From Rhynchospora pubera (lineage: Eukaryota; Streptophyta; Magnoliopsida; Poales; Cyperaceae), in the NCBI GenBank assembly GCA_028095005.1, contig CM051459.1:114611431-114675430 (forward strand): a stretch of 64,000 nt of DNA, given 5' to 3'. The position numbers and the translations under genes were made by a program. How positions within the stretch are numbered: position 1 is the first letter of the stretch; each line of letters starts with the position of its first letter. The notes beneath the pieces are model-generated. The model worked only from the letters and a program-made list of their open reading frames with translations, was not told where the DNA came from and searched no databases. This document shows, in pieces, positions 22,246 through 33,012 of the stretch.

Positions 22246-23292
22246 TTATGCATTTTGTTCACCATGTAGACTTTGTAAAGGACTCACTTCTTGAAAAATT
22301 ATAGTCTTTGTCATTTTCTCTAGTAGTGTGGTATAAGTATCAAACTTGGATGACAAAGAATTCAATATTTCAAGAATTTTCTCACGTTTCTTTCTTTCAC
22401 TAGCCATGAAATCTTCAAACAACGATTCATAACTTGGCATTTGCAAAGGTGATTGAGAATCATAAGTTTCAGGAACGAAAGTAAATCTAGGGTCTAGTTG
22501 AGACATTGAACCTTCATTATCCAAAGAAAAACAAGAGTTATAGGTCAAACCATAGCCGAATTCTTCCCTGTTGGTATACAGTGTGGGGTACACTCCTTCC
22601 TGTGAGGGATACACATGGCCTTGGGTGCAATGAACTTGTTGTTCGGGCCAAATTGGTGGTTGAGAAGTCCAGACTGGTGATTGTGCGGGATACACTTCTG
22701 ACCGTGCGGGGTACACTTGGTCCTGTGTGGAGTGCACCCTTGTCTGTGGGGGATACATATCTGCCTGTGCGGGATACATTCTTGGGTGTGCGGAGTGCAT
22801 TGGATCTTGTGTGGAGTGAACCCTTGCCTTCTCTATTGACTGTGCGGGATGCACCCTTGACTGTGCGGGATACAATGCTGCCTGTGCGGAGTACACTGGA
22901 GCCTGGATTTGGCCTGCACCACTGAATGGCGTGTCATGATGTGCATCACATTCTTCCCCACATGCCTCTCTTGTTAGGTTGTTCAACACACTAAGTTGAT
23001 GCCATATTTGATCCATACCCGAATTGGGTACCATCATGTTGTGTGTTGAATGACTCGAGTAGTGAGTGCATGAACCTTGATGGGGACTCCATCCTTCCTT
23101 GGATCCTTCCCTTCTCATGTTTTGCTTGTTTGTGAATTGGTTCTCCAATCGACTCACTCTTCTTTTCATTTCTTCAATTTGAGCTTGTCTCATCAAGCGG
23201 TCGACTCTCTCATTGAGTTGGGCCAAAGGATCTTCTTCATCACTCCAATTAACCTCCATTTCTTGCTCAAATCTCTGAAAAGAATGGAACAT
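22246..23292 (-). CDS. Retrotransposon protein, gag position, with VYPAQ-type repeats (348 aa)
   Basis: ATG at 23292, about 100 bp downstream of the primer-binding-like site on the minus strand. Residues ~1-60 are charged and likely coiled coil (DRLMRQAQIEEMKRRVSRLE). The middle (about residues 120-230) holds about 14 imperfect repeats of pattern [VM]-[YHW]-[PS]-[AT]-Q separated by two to four residues (for example VYSAQ, LYPAQ, VHPAQ, MYPAQ, VYPSQ). The C-terminal part has a second charged helix (SERKKREKILEILNSLSSKF). No CCHC knuckle. It ends in TAA with an ATG directly following in frame. The function is unknown; a nucleocapsid-like role is only a guess from position. Confidence 0.62.
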   Translation of the reverse strand: MFHSFQRFEQEMEVNWSDEEDPLAQLNERVDRLMRQAQIEEMKRRVSRLENQFTNKQNMRREGSKEGWSPHQGSCTHYSSHSTHNMMVPNSGMDQIWHQLSVLNNLTREACGEECDAHHDTPFSGAGQIQAPVYSAQAALYPAQSRVHPAQSIEKARVHSTQDPMHSAHPRMYPAQADMYPPQTRVHSTQDQVYPARSEVYPAQSPVWTSQPPIWPEQQVHCTQGHVYPSQEGVYPTLYTNREEFGYGLTYNSCFSLDNEGSMSQLDPRFTFVPETYDSQSPLQMPSYESLFEDFMASERKKREKILEILNSLSSKFDTYTTLLEKMTKTIIFQEVSPLQSLHGEQNA

Positions 23293-23396
23293 GGTGATGC
23301 AAGCGAATTTTTTTTATTTTTTTATGAAGAAAAATAAGAAAAATGATACAAGGTCTAGTCTTTTGCTACTCAAATAAGTTTTAATATCAACACCGT

Positions 23397-23418
23397 CCCC
23401 GGCAACGACGCCAAAAAG
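23397..23418 (-). other. Primer-binding-like site
   Basis: Minus strand reads TTTTTGGCGTCGTTGCCGGGGA directly after the 5' LTR end at 23421. Closely related motifs stand at this position in many plant LTR elements. The matching tRNA is not determined here. Confidence 0.6.
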
Positions 23419-23420
23419 CT

Positions 23421-25301
23421 TGATGTATAGCTAATAATACCCTAATTTAGTCCTAAAAGTACCGCAAGCGTACGGTAAATCGTTGGATGTGGTTAGGGGT
23501 CGAATCCATAGGGACGGTAGATTAAGTACTAAACCTTACTTATTCACAAAATCTAGACAATCAAATGAAGGGTTTAGGCTTAAACTAACAATTAACAAAG
23601 ACAATCAATTAAGAGACAAACAACTAACAATTTTTGGTGTTTTGGTGATAAAATATGCAATGAAAGTGTCCAAGGGTTTCAGTTTTACTTTCAGTCCGGC
23701 TTCGGGTCGTCGGCACCGGTCACTTTCGTGCCGATACCGACTAGTGCGCAGCAGATTAGGCCTGTGTACTCCGCACAGGCACCAATGTTACCCGCACAAC
23801 CCTTAGTTAATGATGTTTCGACTCAATAACTTGGTTTTTGGCTTATGTGAGGCAGATCTAGCCGGACTTGGACTCCCTTGACCTCAGCTGTCGCTTGTTG
23901 GTCATGGTATCGGAACCGGAACCTAGTCTAGCACCCCCATTAGGTCGATTAACCCTTAACTTTCGCATGTTGACTTAATCTACCTAAGTTCACTTGTTGT
24001 TTTCAAAGGTATCCACTAGGCTTTCGCCTTAGCAGAAACTTTCCCCTGTCGGGTACCAATTGGACTAACTTTCGGCTTATATCCTACCTCAAGTCACTTT
24101 GTTCAACCAATCAACTAATCTACACCTTTGGCCAAGATTAGATGTGGCCATTCATCTAATAGGAGGTTCAGTTAATCAATCAAGCACAAACAAGCATTTA
24201 CAAATAACATCCAACAAGCAATACACATCAAATACCAAATATCAAGTGTCATACATCAATCCAAACATCAAGATCTAACCTAAGCCCTAAGACAATGCAA
24301 TCTAGCCTAGCATATGCTCAAAATTGAAAGTAAATGATGAAATACAAGATACAAACTCTATAATCGAGCAAACAAGAGAGAAAGGAGAGAGACAACCGTA
24401 ACCCAGCCTATTCCTCCTACTTGCAAGCTTCTAGAGTTGAAATCGGAGCCGGAATCATTGCTGTCGCATGAAATCCAAGCTCCAGAGGCGCGATGCGGGG
24501 TGCAATGGCGGCGATGCGGGGTGATTGGCGTGGCAGAGAGTGGATCGGAAGAGGAAAATGGTGTTATGCGGGGTACGAAGTGGAGTTGTGCGGGATACGA
24601 TGGTGCTGTGCGGGCAACGATGGATCTGTGCGGGCTACAGTGGAGGAACATGGCGAGAAATGAGGCGGCGCCCCAGGCAGCTGCCTGGGGAGTGGACGAT
24701 GTAGAGAGGGATCCCTAATTTGGCATGGGAGGCGCTTTATATAGGGAATGGGTTAGGTTTAGGGTTTGGTGCGGAATATAGTTAGGTCGGTAAGAATACA
24801 ATTTGGGTTGTGCGGGCTACAACAGTCTCAGTTCGGAGTACAATAGCATGCTGGGCTGGGAATGAGTCATCCAACCCATGTGTTGGCCGCACAGTTGGAT
24901 TGTACTCCGCACTGGAGATGTCCAGGACACGTTGGATGAATTGTAGGGCGCACAGGAGGGGTGTTGGCCGCACCAGAGAGGTCTTGGTGGCACCAGAGGG
25001 CTGTTGGCCGCACCAGACAAGTGTTGGCCGCACAGGAGAGTTGCTAGTCACACAGGAGGCATCCAGAGAAGAGGGATATGAGGTGTCTGCCGCACAATGT
25101 TGATGTAGACCACACTAGATTACTTGTAGCGCCGAAATGTGCCGATTTTCGTTGTTTTTGCTCCAAATCCCTGAAATTCAAAGACAAACCAAAAGCAGTA
25201 CCAAATCCTACAAATCCAAGCTGAAAAGCACACAATTTCAAGAGTTTTGGCTATGATTTTAGGGTTAAGTCCGGCCAAATACCATATATATAAATGCTAT
25301 A
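23421..25301 (-). repeat. 5' LTR of the retrotransposon (right copy)
   Basis: Begins TGATGTATAGCTAATAATACC and is colinear with the left LTR to GCTAT at 25300. The last few bases have diverged (AATATATAATATA instead of ATCA) and are followed at 25314 by a CACTA element. TATA box on the minus strand at 24735-24744. Transcription on the minus strand would lead into the ORF at 23292. The target duplication cannot be fixed with confidence; TATAA occurs at 16108-16112 and 25298-25302. Confidence 0.8.
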
Positions 25302-25332
25302 ATATATAATATACACAACGCCAAAAAAAGTT

Positions 25333-25620
25333 TTAGTACCAGTCCTTTAGTTTCGGTTTTTAAGAAAACCGGTATAAATATTAGAAAGTGGCAATTTCGT
25401 AATTTTCAGTCAATATCTTTAGTACCGATTTTTTTTAAAAACCGGTACTAAATGTTTCTGACAAAAACCTTAAAAAATGGGTTAGCATTAATAATTGCAT
25501 CTTTAGTACAGGTTTTTTAGAAAAACCGGTACTAATGCTAACCCATTTTTTTTATTCATCTGCCAACTATTAGTACCGGTTTTTTTATAAAAAATCGGTA
25601 CTAATAATATGCAGATATTT
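25333..25620. repeat. 5' subterminal repeats of CACTA-2
   Basis: Several copies of the palindromic module TTTAGTACCGGTTTTT...AAAAACCGGTACTAAA, the likely binding sites for the element's own DNA-binding protein. The same module occurs at the 3' end and in the other elements at 1-95, 1448-1675, 50618-50865 and 61320-61800. Confidence 0.85.
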
Positions 25621-26067
25621 TCAATTCAAGGGGTATATCTCCTCCTCCTTCCCTTTGTATATTACTCATCTTCACTTCATGGTCGTTATTTTCCCTCTAA
25701 AATCGAAAGTTTTTTTCTCTTTATAAAATCTCATAAAAATAGCTAAAAATTGTTAAAAATTCTGAAAAAATTACAAAATAAGTAGAGAAAGGAAAGGAGA
25801 TCAAAGAGGAAGAGAAAGTTTTTCTATTGAAAAGGAATAGGATCAAGAGAAGACAATTTCGGTAATATTTATTTTAACCCTCAATAATTTTTTTTTATTT
25901 TTTATCGATTTGTATGTGCATATATATATATATATATATATTGATTAATTGGCATTTGCATCTATTAGTTAAGTATTGTCATGTAGGACCAAATTGCCGG
26001 AATTTGAACTATTTTAGATCTTGCTCATCCGAGATTAATCCCTAATGTACTCCTGACCGAGAGTACT

Positions 26068-26304
26068 GCTCTTTTGATACTATCTTGTCTCATTTAGGAC
26101 AGCGAGCTGTACATTCAATGCAATGTGTTGTCTGAGAAAAATTCGACGGCATTTCCTCTTGTGTTCCCATGGGTACGTACGCACGAGCAATCGTGTGTTT
26201 GCGCATTCAGGGAACATAAGGGGAAATGCTGCCGAATTTTTCTCAGACAACACGTTGCATCTAACGTACGCTCGCTAATGAGACAAGAGTATCCAAAGAG
26301 CGGG
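26068..26304. repeat. Large leader hairpin of CACTA-2
   Basis: Second copy of the ~100-bp-arm inverted repeat described at 571-803, with scattered substitutions in both arms. It is upstream of the tnp2 start. Confidence 0.8.
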
Positions 26305-26385
26305 CTTGGATGGTAACCGGCCCAAAAACCTAATATGTTGCATTAAATCTATAAACCCTAAACCTTGGCTTTTGGATATATACAA

Positions 26386-28880
26386 ATGGATCTGAGGGAG
26401 AAGTACATGTTTGACTTTTCAAGAATAGCAGATGAATTTGTTGGACTTGTTGATGAGTTCATAAAATGTGCAGAAGAACATCGAAAGTTGACTGGAAAGC
26501 CTAGAATTTTATGTCCTTGTAAACGCTGCCTTAACTTTGAGAGACAAGATAGTAAAGTGATTAGATCACATCTGATTCAGCGTAGATGGATGACAACACC
26601 GAAATACCTCTGTTGGGTTTCACATGGAGAAAAATTAGAAGAAAATTTAGATGCTGGAACGAGCAATATTAATGTATCTGATGATTTTGAACGAGCAAAA
26701 TTAGATGCTGGAACGAGCAAAATTTAGAGGATAATGTAATAGTGGGTGATGATCATATAGAAAATCTAAGTGAACCACAATATAATGATGACATTATAGA
26801 AAATGATTTGGATGAAATGATGAATGAATTATCCAATGATTTTATTGATGATGTTCCTGATGTGTTTCAAAAGTTGGATGAAAACTCTCATATACCCATA
26901 TATCCTGGTTGCAATGAAGATAAATTCTCAAAAATAAAAACTGTTTTTAAGTTATATAACTTGAAAGCTAAAAACAATTGGAGCGATAAGAGTTTCACAT
27001 CTTCGCTCGGTCTTTTGCGAGAAATGTTTCCAGCAGACAATACATTGCCAGATACAACTTATAAGGTCAAAAAATTATTATGTCCTTTGAAATTAGATAT
27101 AGTGAAAATTGCAGCATGTTCGAATGATTGTATATTGTTTCGAAATGAGTACGAGAACCTCCAGAAATGTCGAAAGTGTAATGCATCCCGGTATAGACAA
27201 AGGAACGGTGATTTGGATGACGAAGAAGATATTCCATGGAAGAAGAAACCAGCTACGAAAATATTATGGTAACTACCTATAATACAAAGGTTTGAGCGTC
27301 TTTTTAGTAATTCAAGAGATGCTAAACTGTTAAGGTGGCATGCAAAAGGCAGAAAGAAAGATGGAAAGCTTAGACATCCAGCAGACTCACCATGTGGAAC
27401 AACATAGACAGTTATTTCATTAAGTTTGGCAGCGAGTCTAGAAATTTGAGATTGGGATTGTGCACGGACGGAATGAATCCTTATGGTCTCAGGAGTACCA
27501 ACTGAAGTGTCTGGCCAGTTTTGTTGGTTATTTACAACCTTCCTCCCTGGTTATGCATGAAAACAAAATATCTTATGATGTCGTTGCTCATTCCTGGTCC
27601 AAAACAACCCAGAAACGATATAAATGTCTACTTGGCTCCGTTAATAGAGGACCTTGATAGGTTGTGGAAGGACGAAGTGAAGGTCTTTGATGCGCATTCT
27701 TGAAGTCATTTCACCTTACGTGCGATGATATTTTGCATAATTAATAATTTTCCCGAGTACGGAAACTTGTCGGGTTACAGTAACAAAGGAGAAAAGGCAT
27801 GTCCTATTTGCATGGAGGAAACACATTCGATATGGCTATCGAATTGTAGAAAAACAGTCTATTTGGGACACCGTAGATTTCTTAGCCGTCATCACCCATA
27901 CCGTCGGGCACCTTATAGGAACAAATTTGATGGCAACACCGAAACCCGCCGGGCACCTATACCAAAATCTGGAAGACAGACTTATGAAAGTGTGAAGAAT
28001 CTTAAAATTCAGTTGGGGAAATTATTTGTGAATAGAATTCCAGAAAAGAGTTTTTGGAAGAAGAAGTCCATATTCTGGGACCTTGAATATTGGACTTATC
28101 TGGATGTCATACATTGTTTGGATGCGATGCATATAATCAAGAACATTTGTGAAAATCTGGTTACTTTGATTTTAAATCCTCAAGGAAAAGTGGATAATGT
28201 TAATGTGAGGAAAGACATGATAGAAATGATAATTCGACTGGAACTAGCTGCAAAGGAAGACAATAGTAAGAAACGGGATTGGTTACCTAATGTTGTTTAT
28301 ACTTTAACTAAAAAAAGAGAAACTCAGTTTGTTGGAGTGTTTGAGGTCTATTAGGGTTCCAACTGTTTATTCCTCCAATATTTCGCGAAAGGTATCTACA
28401 AAGGATATGAAATTGATTGGAATGAAGTCACACGATTATCACGTGTTGTTAACCCAGTTGCTGCCAGTTGCAATCCGAGCATGTTTTAAAGAAGAAGTTC
28501 GAAATTTTATCACTAGGTTGTGTTTTTTCTTCAATAAAATCTGCTCTAAAGTGATCGACCCTGAAAAACTTACTCAGTTGGAAATTGATGCGGTTCAGAC
28601 CATATGTGAGTTGGAAATGCATTTTCCCCCCTCGTTCTTCGTTATAATGGTGCATTTGACCATTCATTTAGTCAGAGAAAAAAAACAGTGCGGTCCGATA
28701 TTTTTGCGGTACATGTACCCTTTTGAAAGAGTAATGGGTCAGTTGAAAGGGTTAGTCCGAAGCAGATCTCGACCAGAAGGAAGCATAATTGAAGGATATG
28801 TTGCAGAAGAGATTATTGATTTTTATAATGATTATCTAGATGCAGTTCAACCTATTGGCCTGCCAAAAATAAACATTCTC
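26386..28880 (+). pseudogene. TNP2-type CACTA transposase, broken
   Basis: Domain order along the plus strand: transposase-associated N-domain from ATG 26386 (MDLREKYMFD, CPCKRCLNF, YLCWVSHGE); an acidic linker; the TNP2 core (Transposase_21 type) with NNWSDKSFTSSLGLLREM near 26970, LRLGLCTDGMNPYG near 27445-27485, PPWLCMKTKYLMMSLLIPG near 27542 and INNFPEYGNLSGYSNKG, CPICMEET, YLGHRRFL at 27740-27890; then a DUF4218-type C-domain from LIGMKSHDYHVLLTQLLP to GYVAEEIIDFYNDYLD (28405-28845). Damage: a rearranged segment with a stop at about 26690-26728, stop 27270-27272, a frameshift near 27410, stops near 27510 and 27700, and a frameshift near 28350. Such proteins bind element ends and catalyse cut-and-paste; this one cannot be made intact. 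The large duplication begins within it, at 27293. Confidence 0.88.
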
Positions 28881-29670
28881 TCTTTTTCTCCCTCTCTCCG
28901 ATGGTATGTCTCCTCTCTCTACCTCTCTCTTTTTCTCTCTCTCACCCGCTCTCTCCCTCTCTCCGACAGCACCTCCCTCTCTCTCTCCCTTTCACAGCCG
29001 ATGGTCGACAGCCCCTCTCTCCCTCTCTCCGACAGCACCTCCCTCTCTCTCTCCCTTCCAAAGCTCGCCGTAAGTCCCTCTCTTTCTCCCTCTATTTCTG
29101 TCAATCTCTTTTTCTCCCTCGGACGACAGTCCCTCTCCCCCTTCTCAATCTCTAACACTGTCTCTATCTTTGTCTTGGACAGCCAGGAGCCGACGGCAGC
29201 GACCGCGACAGCGACAGCACCTCCCTCTCTTTCTCCCTAAGAATGTATCATCTCTCTCTCTTTTTCTATTTGCATTCGTGATTGATGATCAGAAATTATC
29301 GAAATTTATTAGATTATATGTGAATTGTGACTGATTAGAATTGATTGATTATATGTGTTTGAAATTGATAATGGATTTGGGTTTGGGTTTGTGATTGTAT
29401 GTGAATTGTGAATTGATTGATTGATAATTGTGGGTTAATGGATTGATAATTGTGAAATTGAGAAGTGATAATGGGTTTGGGTTAATGGATTGACAATTGT
29501 GATTGATAATTGGGTTTGGGTTAATGGATTGATCACCATGATTGACAATTGTGATTGATAATTGATTAGAATTGATTGATTAGGAATAGAAATTGATTAG
29601 GAATGCAAATTGATTAGGAAATTGAATTGAAATTGAAATTGAAATGTGTATATAAATTAAAATTTAGTAA
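28870..29670 (+). repeat. CT-rich tract and degenerate TGATTGATAATTG repeats between the CACTA genes
   Basis: 28876-29265 is a CTCTCTC/CCCTCTCTCC-rich tract including a duplicated segment (CTCTCCGACAGCACCTCC at 28959 and 29019). It produces a spurious Ser/Leu-rich frame. 29275-29650 is a field of imperfect AATTGTGATTGATAATTG units. The two form the intergenic leader before the second gene. Duplicated at 44390-45190. Confidence 0.7.
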
Positions 29671-32600
29671 TGGAGAAAGCCGAAGGCAGCAACCAAAAGG
29701 GGAATAAGGGGAAAAAATCCGTTGAACAAGTTTATGTCCGACAAAGTAAGAAAAATGACAAGAAGAAGGAGAAATAGACCAAGAAGGAGATGGAGACGAA
29801 GATGGATACCAAGGCAGAGTTTGATGTCACTCGTCAGAGATACGTGCCTCAGTGAATGCGAGATAACCCTCTCCCTAGGAGATCTATATCTGTTGTGAGG
29901 CGTTTTCCGGTTGGTTGTGGACGGACTTTTGCAGATTGGGTGGAGGTCCCAGAAGAGATGCCAGAGGAGGAGCTAGAGGAGATAGAGGAAGAAAAGAAGG
30001 AGTGAATTTAGGGTTTAATTTGGCGTTTAAGTGTTTGAATTGTTGTTTTAATTATTATCAATGTTATTTTGAACCTTAATTTGTATGAACCTTAAGTTTT
30101 ATCTATGTTATTTTGTTTTATCTATATCTATGTTTTAATGTTTTAATTAATATCTAAATTATTGTGTATGAATTGATTAATTATCCATGTTTGAATATAT
30201 ATTTTAATTATTATCTAAATAAATTATATATGGTGTTTTAATTAGGTAGTAATGGAGAAAGTTGAAGGAAGCAACCAAAATGAGTAAAAGACGATCGAAC
30301 TAGTCTATGTTAGGCGAAACGTTCGTTCCAACCCAGCCTCTCAAAATCAGGCCTCTCAAAACCAGCCTAACCAAAACGAGGCTAAGAAGCCGAATTATGA
30401 AGAGGCTACAATTTTTTTCAAGCTTTTAATTGATAAGTTGGTGGCACCGTACACAGAAATTAGAGAAGAAAATACCCTTCTGTTGGAGTGCGGTTGTTCC
30501 TCATCTTCCGACTCCTCATGAACAGTCTCTACTTCGACTCGATCATAATCATTCGTATAGCGAGTATACAAATGCTGGATTGACTATTTCATTTGAGTAT
30601 TTTTACTAACTTGAGCCAAACTTCTCGTTGAGTTTTAATTAGCCAAGGCTACTTTATTTGCTACTGTCTGATCGCACTTCCAACTTACCTCAACAACCTG
30701 CTTCCGATGCTTAAATACGCTTAAATTGGCGTTTTTTTTTCAATTGTTAGAATTTTGTGTCATTTTGTCATCAAAATATCTTTTAGAGCGTTTATACGCC
30801 ATTTTATGGCGTTTTAGGATTTTTTTATTTGATAATTGATTCATGAACCATCCTATGCCAAATTATAAGAAAAGGGATCTTGATCTCATACTTCTACTTA
30901 TAAGAAATAAAGTAAGTGAGTAAGCTTGGTGCTCGTTTAATAAGTTCAGATTGCTAATTACCAATACCAAGATTGGTATTTTGATGATTTAAAGTAAAGC
31001 TTTCTATCGTATATGAACCGGGTAATTAGAGTCAGTAGAGCTTGCAGCTGGAGGAATTGGTACAGCAAGAGTTTCGGATGGGTCTGAAGGATAGAAGGTG
31101 GGTTCTTCAGGTAAATTATGACAAGAAGCAGAATAATGAAGAATAATATTAGGGTTTAGATGTTTGGATTAAGTGAACTTAGTGTTTATGTTTGTGTTTG
31201 GATTAAGTGAACTTAGTGTTTATGTTTAAGTGAACTTAATATTTATGTTTGGATTAGTACTATGTTATTTTTGCTGAACTTGCTGTTTATTTTATCTATT
31301 ATTATGTTATTTGAGATTGAGCTTGCTATTAATTCTCTTTTCTAATGTTATTTGAGATTGAATTGTGAATTATTTTAATTTTATAACTTAATTTGATTTT
31401 ATTGTTGTTAATTTTGTGTTATGTGTTTGAATTTGTGCATGTAAGTTGTGGTATGTAACTTGGATTTTAAATTACAAAAATATCGGACAGGAATGATCAG
31501 GATCCCGGGATGAACCCGAATGACTCGAGTTCGGAATAAGATATTATTGTTAGTAATAAAAGGGGAAAAAGATCAACGGCTAAGTGTTTGAAGACACACA
31601 AAAAGATAGCTGCTGGACAGGACATGAAGGTCGAGTTTAATGAGAAATGCAAGCCGATTGGCGAAAATGCAAAGGCATTCACAAATTGGTGTGCTTCAAT
31701 AATGAGAGATATGATTCCTTGTAGGTATTAATATGAATTTGAGATATGAATTATCATTTGATTATAGTATTAATGCACTTATACAAATGAAATGAATGCA
31801 GTTATCCTAATTGGATTGCGGTGCCAAATGAGTTGAAAAAAAATTTGTACAAATAAATAGCACAGGATTGGAATTTTCCGGATGACTTACCACTGGATGT
31901 TAAGAAGAAGATTCTACGGAACTGTAACGAGTCTTGGAAACATTGGAAAATTCGATTGGTGAGAGAATTTCCTCTATAATACATGTTCATTTATAAACGA
32001 TTGATTTACCATCAATTTTAATTATAACGTGTCTTTTTTGTCATATCATAATATTATAACGTGTCTTTTTGTTCATATCAGAATAAGGCTTACTTGGAGA
32101 ATCCGAAGGAAGGTGCACCCCCACCATGAGATGTACAGAACATCTCAAAAGAAGAATTTGAGGCAATGCAAGAGTATCATTCCAGCGAGAAGTTTAAGGT
32201 ATGAAAATGAGTATCTTTCGCTTTTACTTAATTGCTTAGTTTTTTTGTTTATACTAACAAGTATTTTGAATCTGTTACTAGAAAATGAGTATGCATGGCC
32301 GTCAAAATGCCGCAAAAAGGGACATGCCCCACAGACTGGGATCAGGCGGTTATATAAGTGCTGAATCTAGATGGAAAGAAGGAGAAAAGGTACATGGTGC
32401 GTCATCGGTTATTACCAAGGATATGGATGACAGGACGTACAGTTGGAGTAGAGCACGTGCAGTAACGGATGAAGCTACCGGTGAACTTGTTGTAAAAAAC
32501 CGTAGGGCTGCCGCGGTGGTCGACAAAGCAGTAAGTGTAACAACTAAAATAGCTTTATTTTGTGAATTCAATGAGTTCAATTTTTTTTAACTTTTAACTT

Positions 32601-33012
32601 TTTTTGTGATAGGTTGCTCTAGTTAAGTCAGGGGAAGTTCGTCAAAATGATATCTTGACTTCTGCGATCGGTACACCATAGCATTCTGGACGGTTGAGAG
32701 GATATCCGGTGTTCTCAGGCGTGAAGCAGGTGTACGGTAGTGGTACAAGAAAATCAAACAAGGGGTTTAGCAAAGAGGATGTAGATCGGATGATGCAAGA
32801 GGAAGTGAAAAGACGAATAGATGAGGAATGGAACAGGCGAATGCAGCAGTTTCGCAAGTCCAAACACCGCAGACCTACGATCCAATTTTTCAACATGCCA
32901 TCATTATGCTATCACAAGGTAACAACAATCAACTCATTGCACCTAACTTATGATAGATATTAATTGCTTTTGCCCTTATATAGTATTTAAGGTTTCTAAT
33001 TCGTTAATACAG
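29670..33012 (+). pseudogene. CACTA second gene, Ptta/En/Spm (TNPA-like) part, broken
   Basis: The first coding block starts at ATG 29670 (MEKAEGSNQKGNKGKKSVEQ), lysine-rich, and runs to 30005 with two in-frame stops. A diverged restart occurs at ATG 30252 (MEKVEGSNQ), up to 30520. Then come exons recognisable by splice signals: about 31491-31720 (KCLKTHKKIAAGQDMK, FTNWCASIMRDMIP), 31801-31957 (YPNWIAVPNELKKNLYK, WNFPDDLPLDVKKKILR, SWKHWKIRL), 32081-32198, 32282-32530 (GSGGYISAESRWKEGEKVHG) and 32614-32917. This is the layout of plant transposase Ptta/En/Spm proteins, which bind subterminal repeats. Stops lie at 29775, 31536 and elsewhere. It probably continues into the protease part at 33013-34890 as one gene. 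Confidence 0.75.

Larger units (their letters stand above)
16113..25301 (-). mobile_element. Non-autonomous LTR retrotransposon (minus orientation), no pol
   Basis: Two related ~1.9-kb LTRs (16113-18069 and 23421-25301) enclose 5.35 kb. Read on the minus strand, the right LTR is 5', followed by the primer-binding-like motif TGGCGTCGTTGCCGGGGA (23397-23414), a coding region (23292-21712), a long non-coding part with an internal tandem duplication, a purine tract (AAGCTTGGGGGTATT), then the 3' LTR. No protease, reverse transcriptase, RNase H or integrase motif was found. This is the plan of a LARD or TR-GAG type element, probably a derivative of a Ty3/gypsy group (inferred from the primer-binding-like motif). 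The LTRs differ by many substitutions and indels, so the insertion is not recent. Confidence 0.85.

Noticed and set aside
28329..29240. Ser/Leu-rich extension of the tnp2 C-terminal frame and its antisense Arg/Glu frame
   Set aside because: The DUF4218-like part ends near 28880; the rest is a CT-rich repeat read through in one frame.
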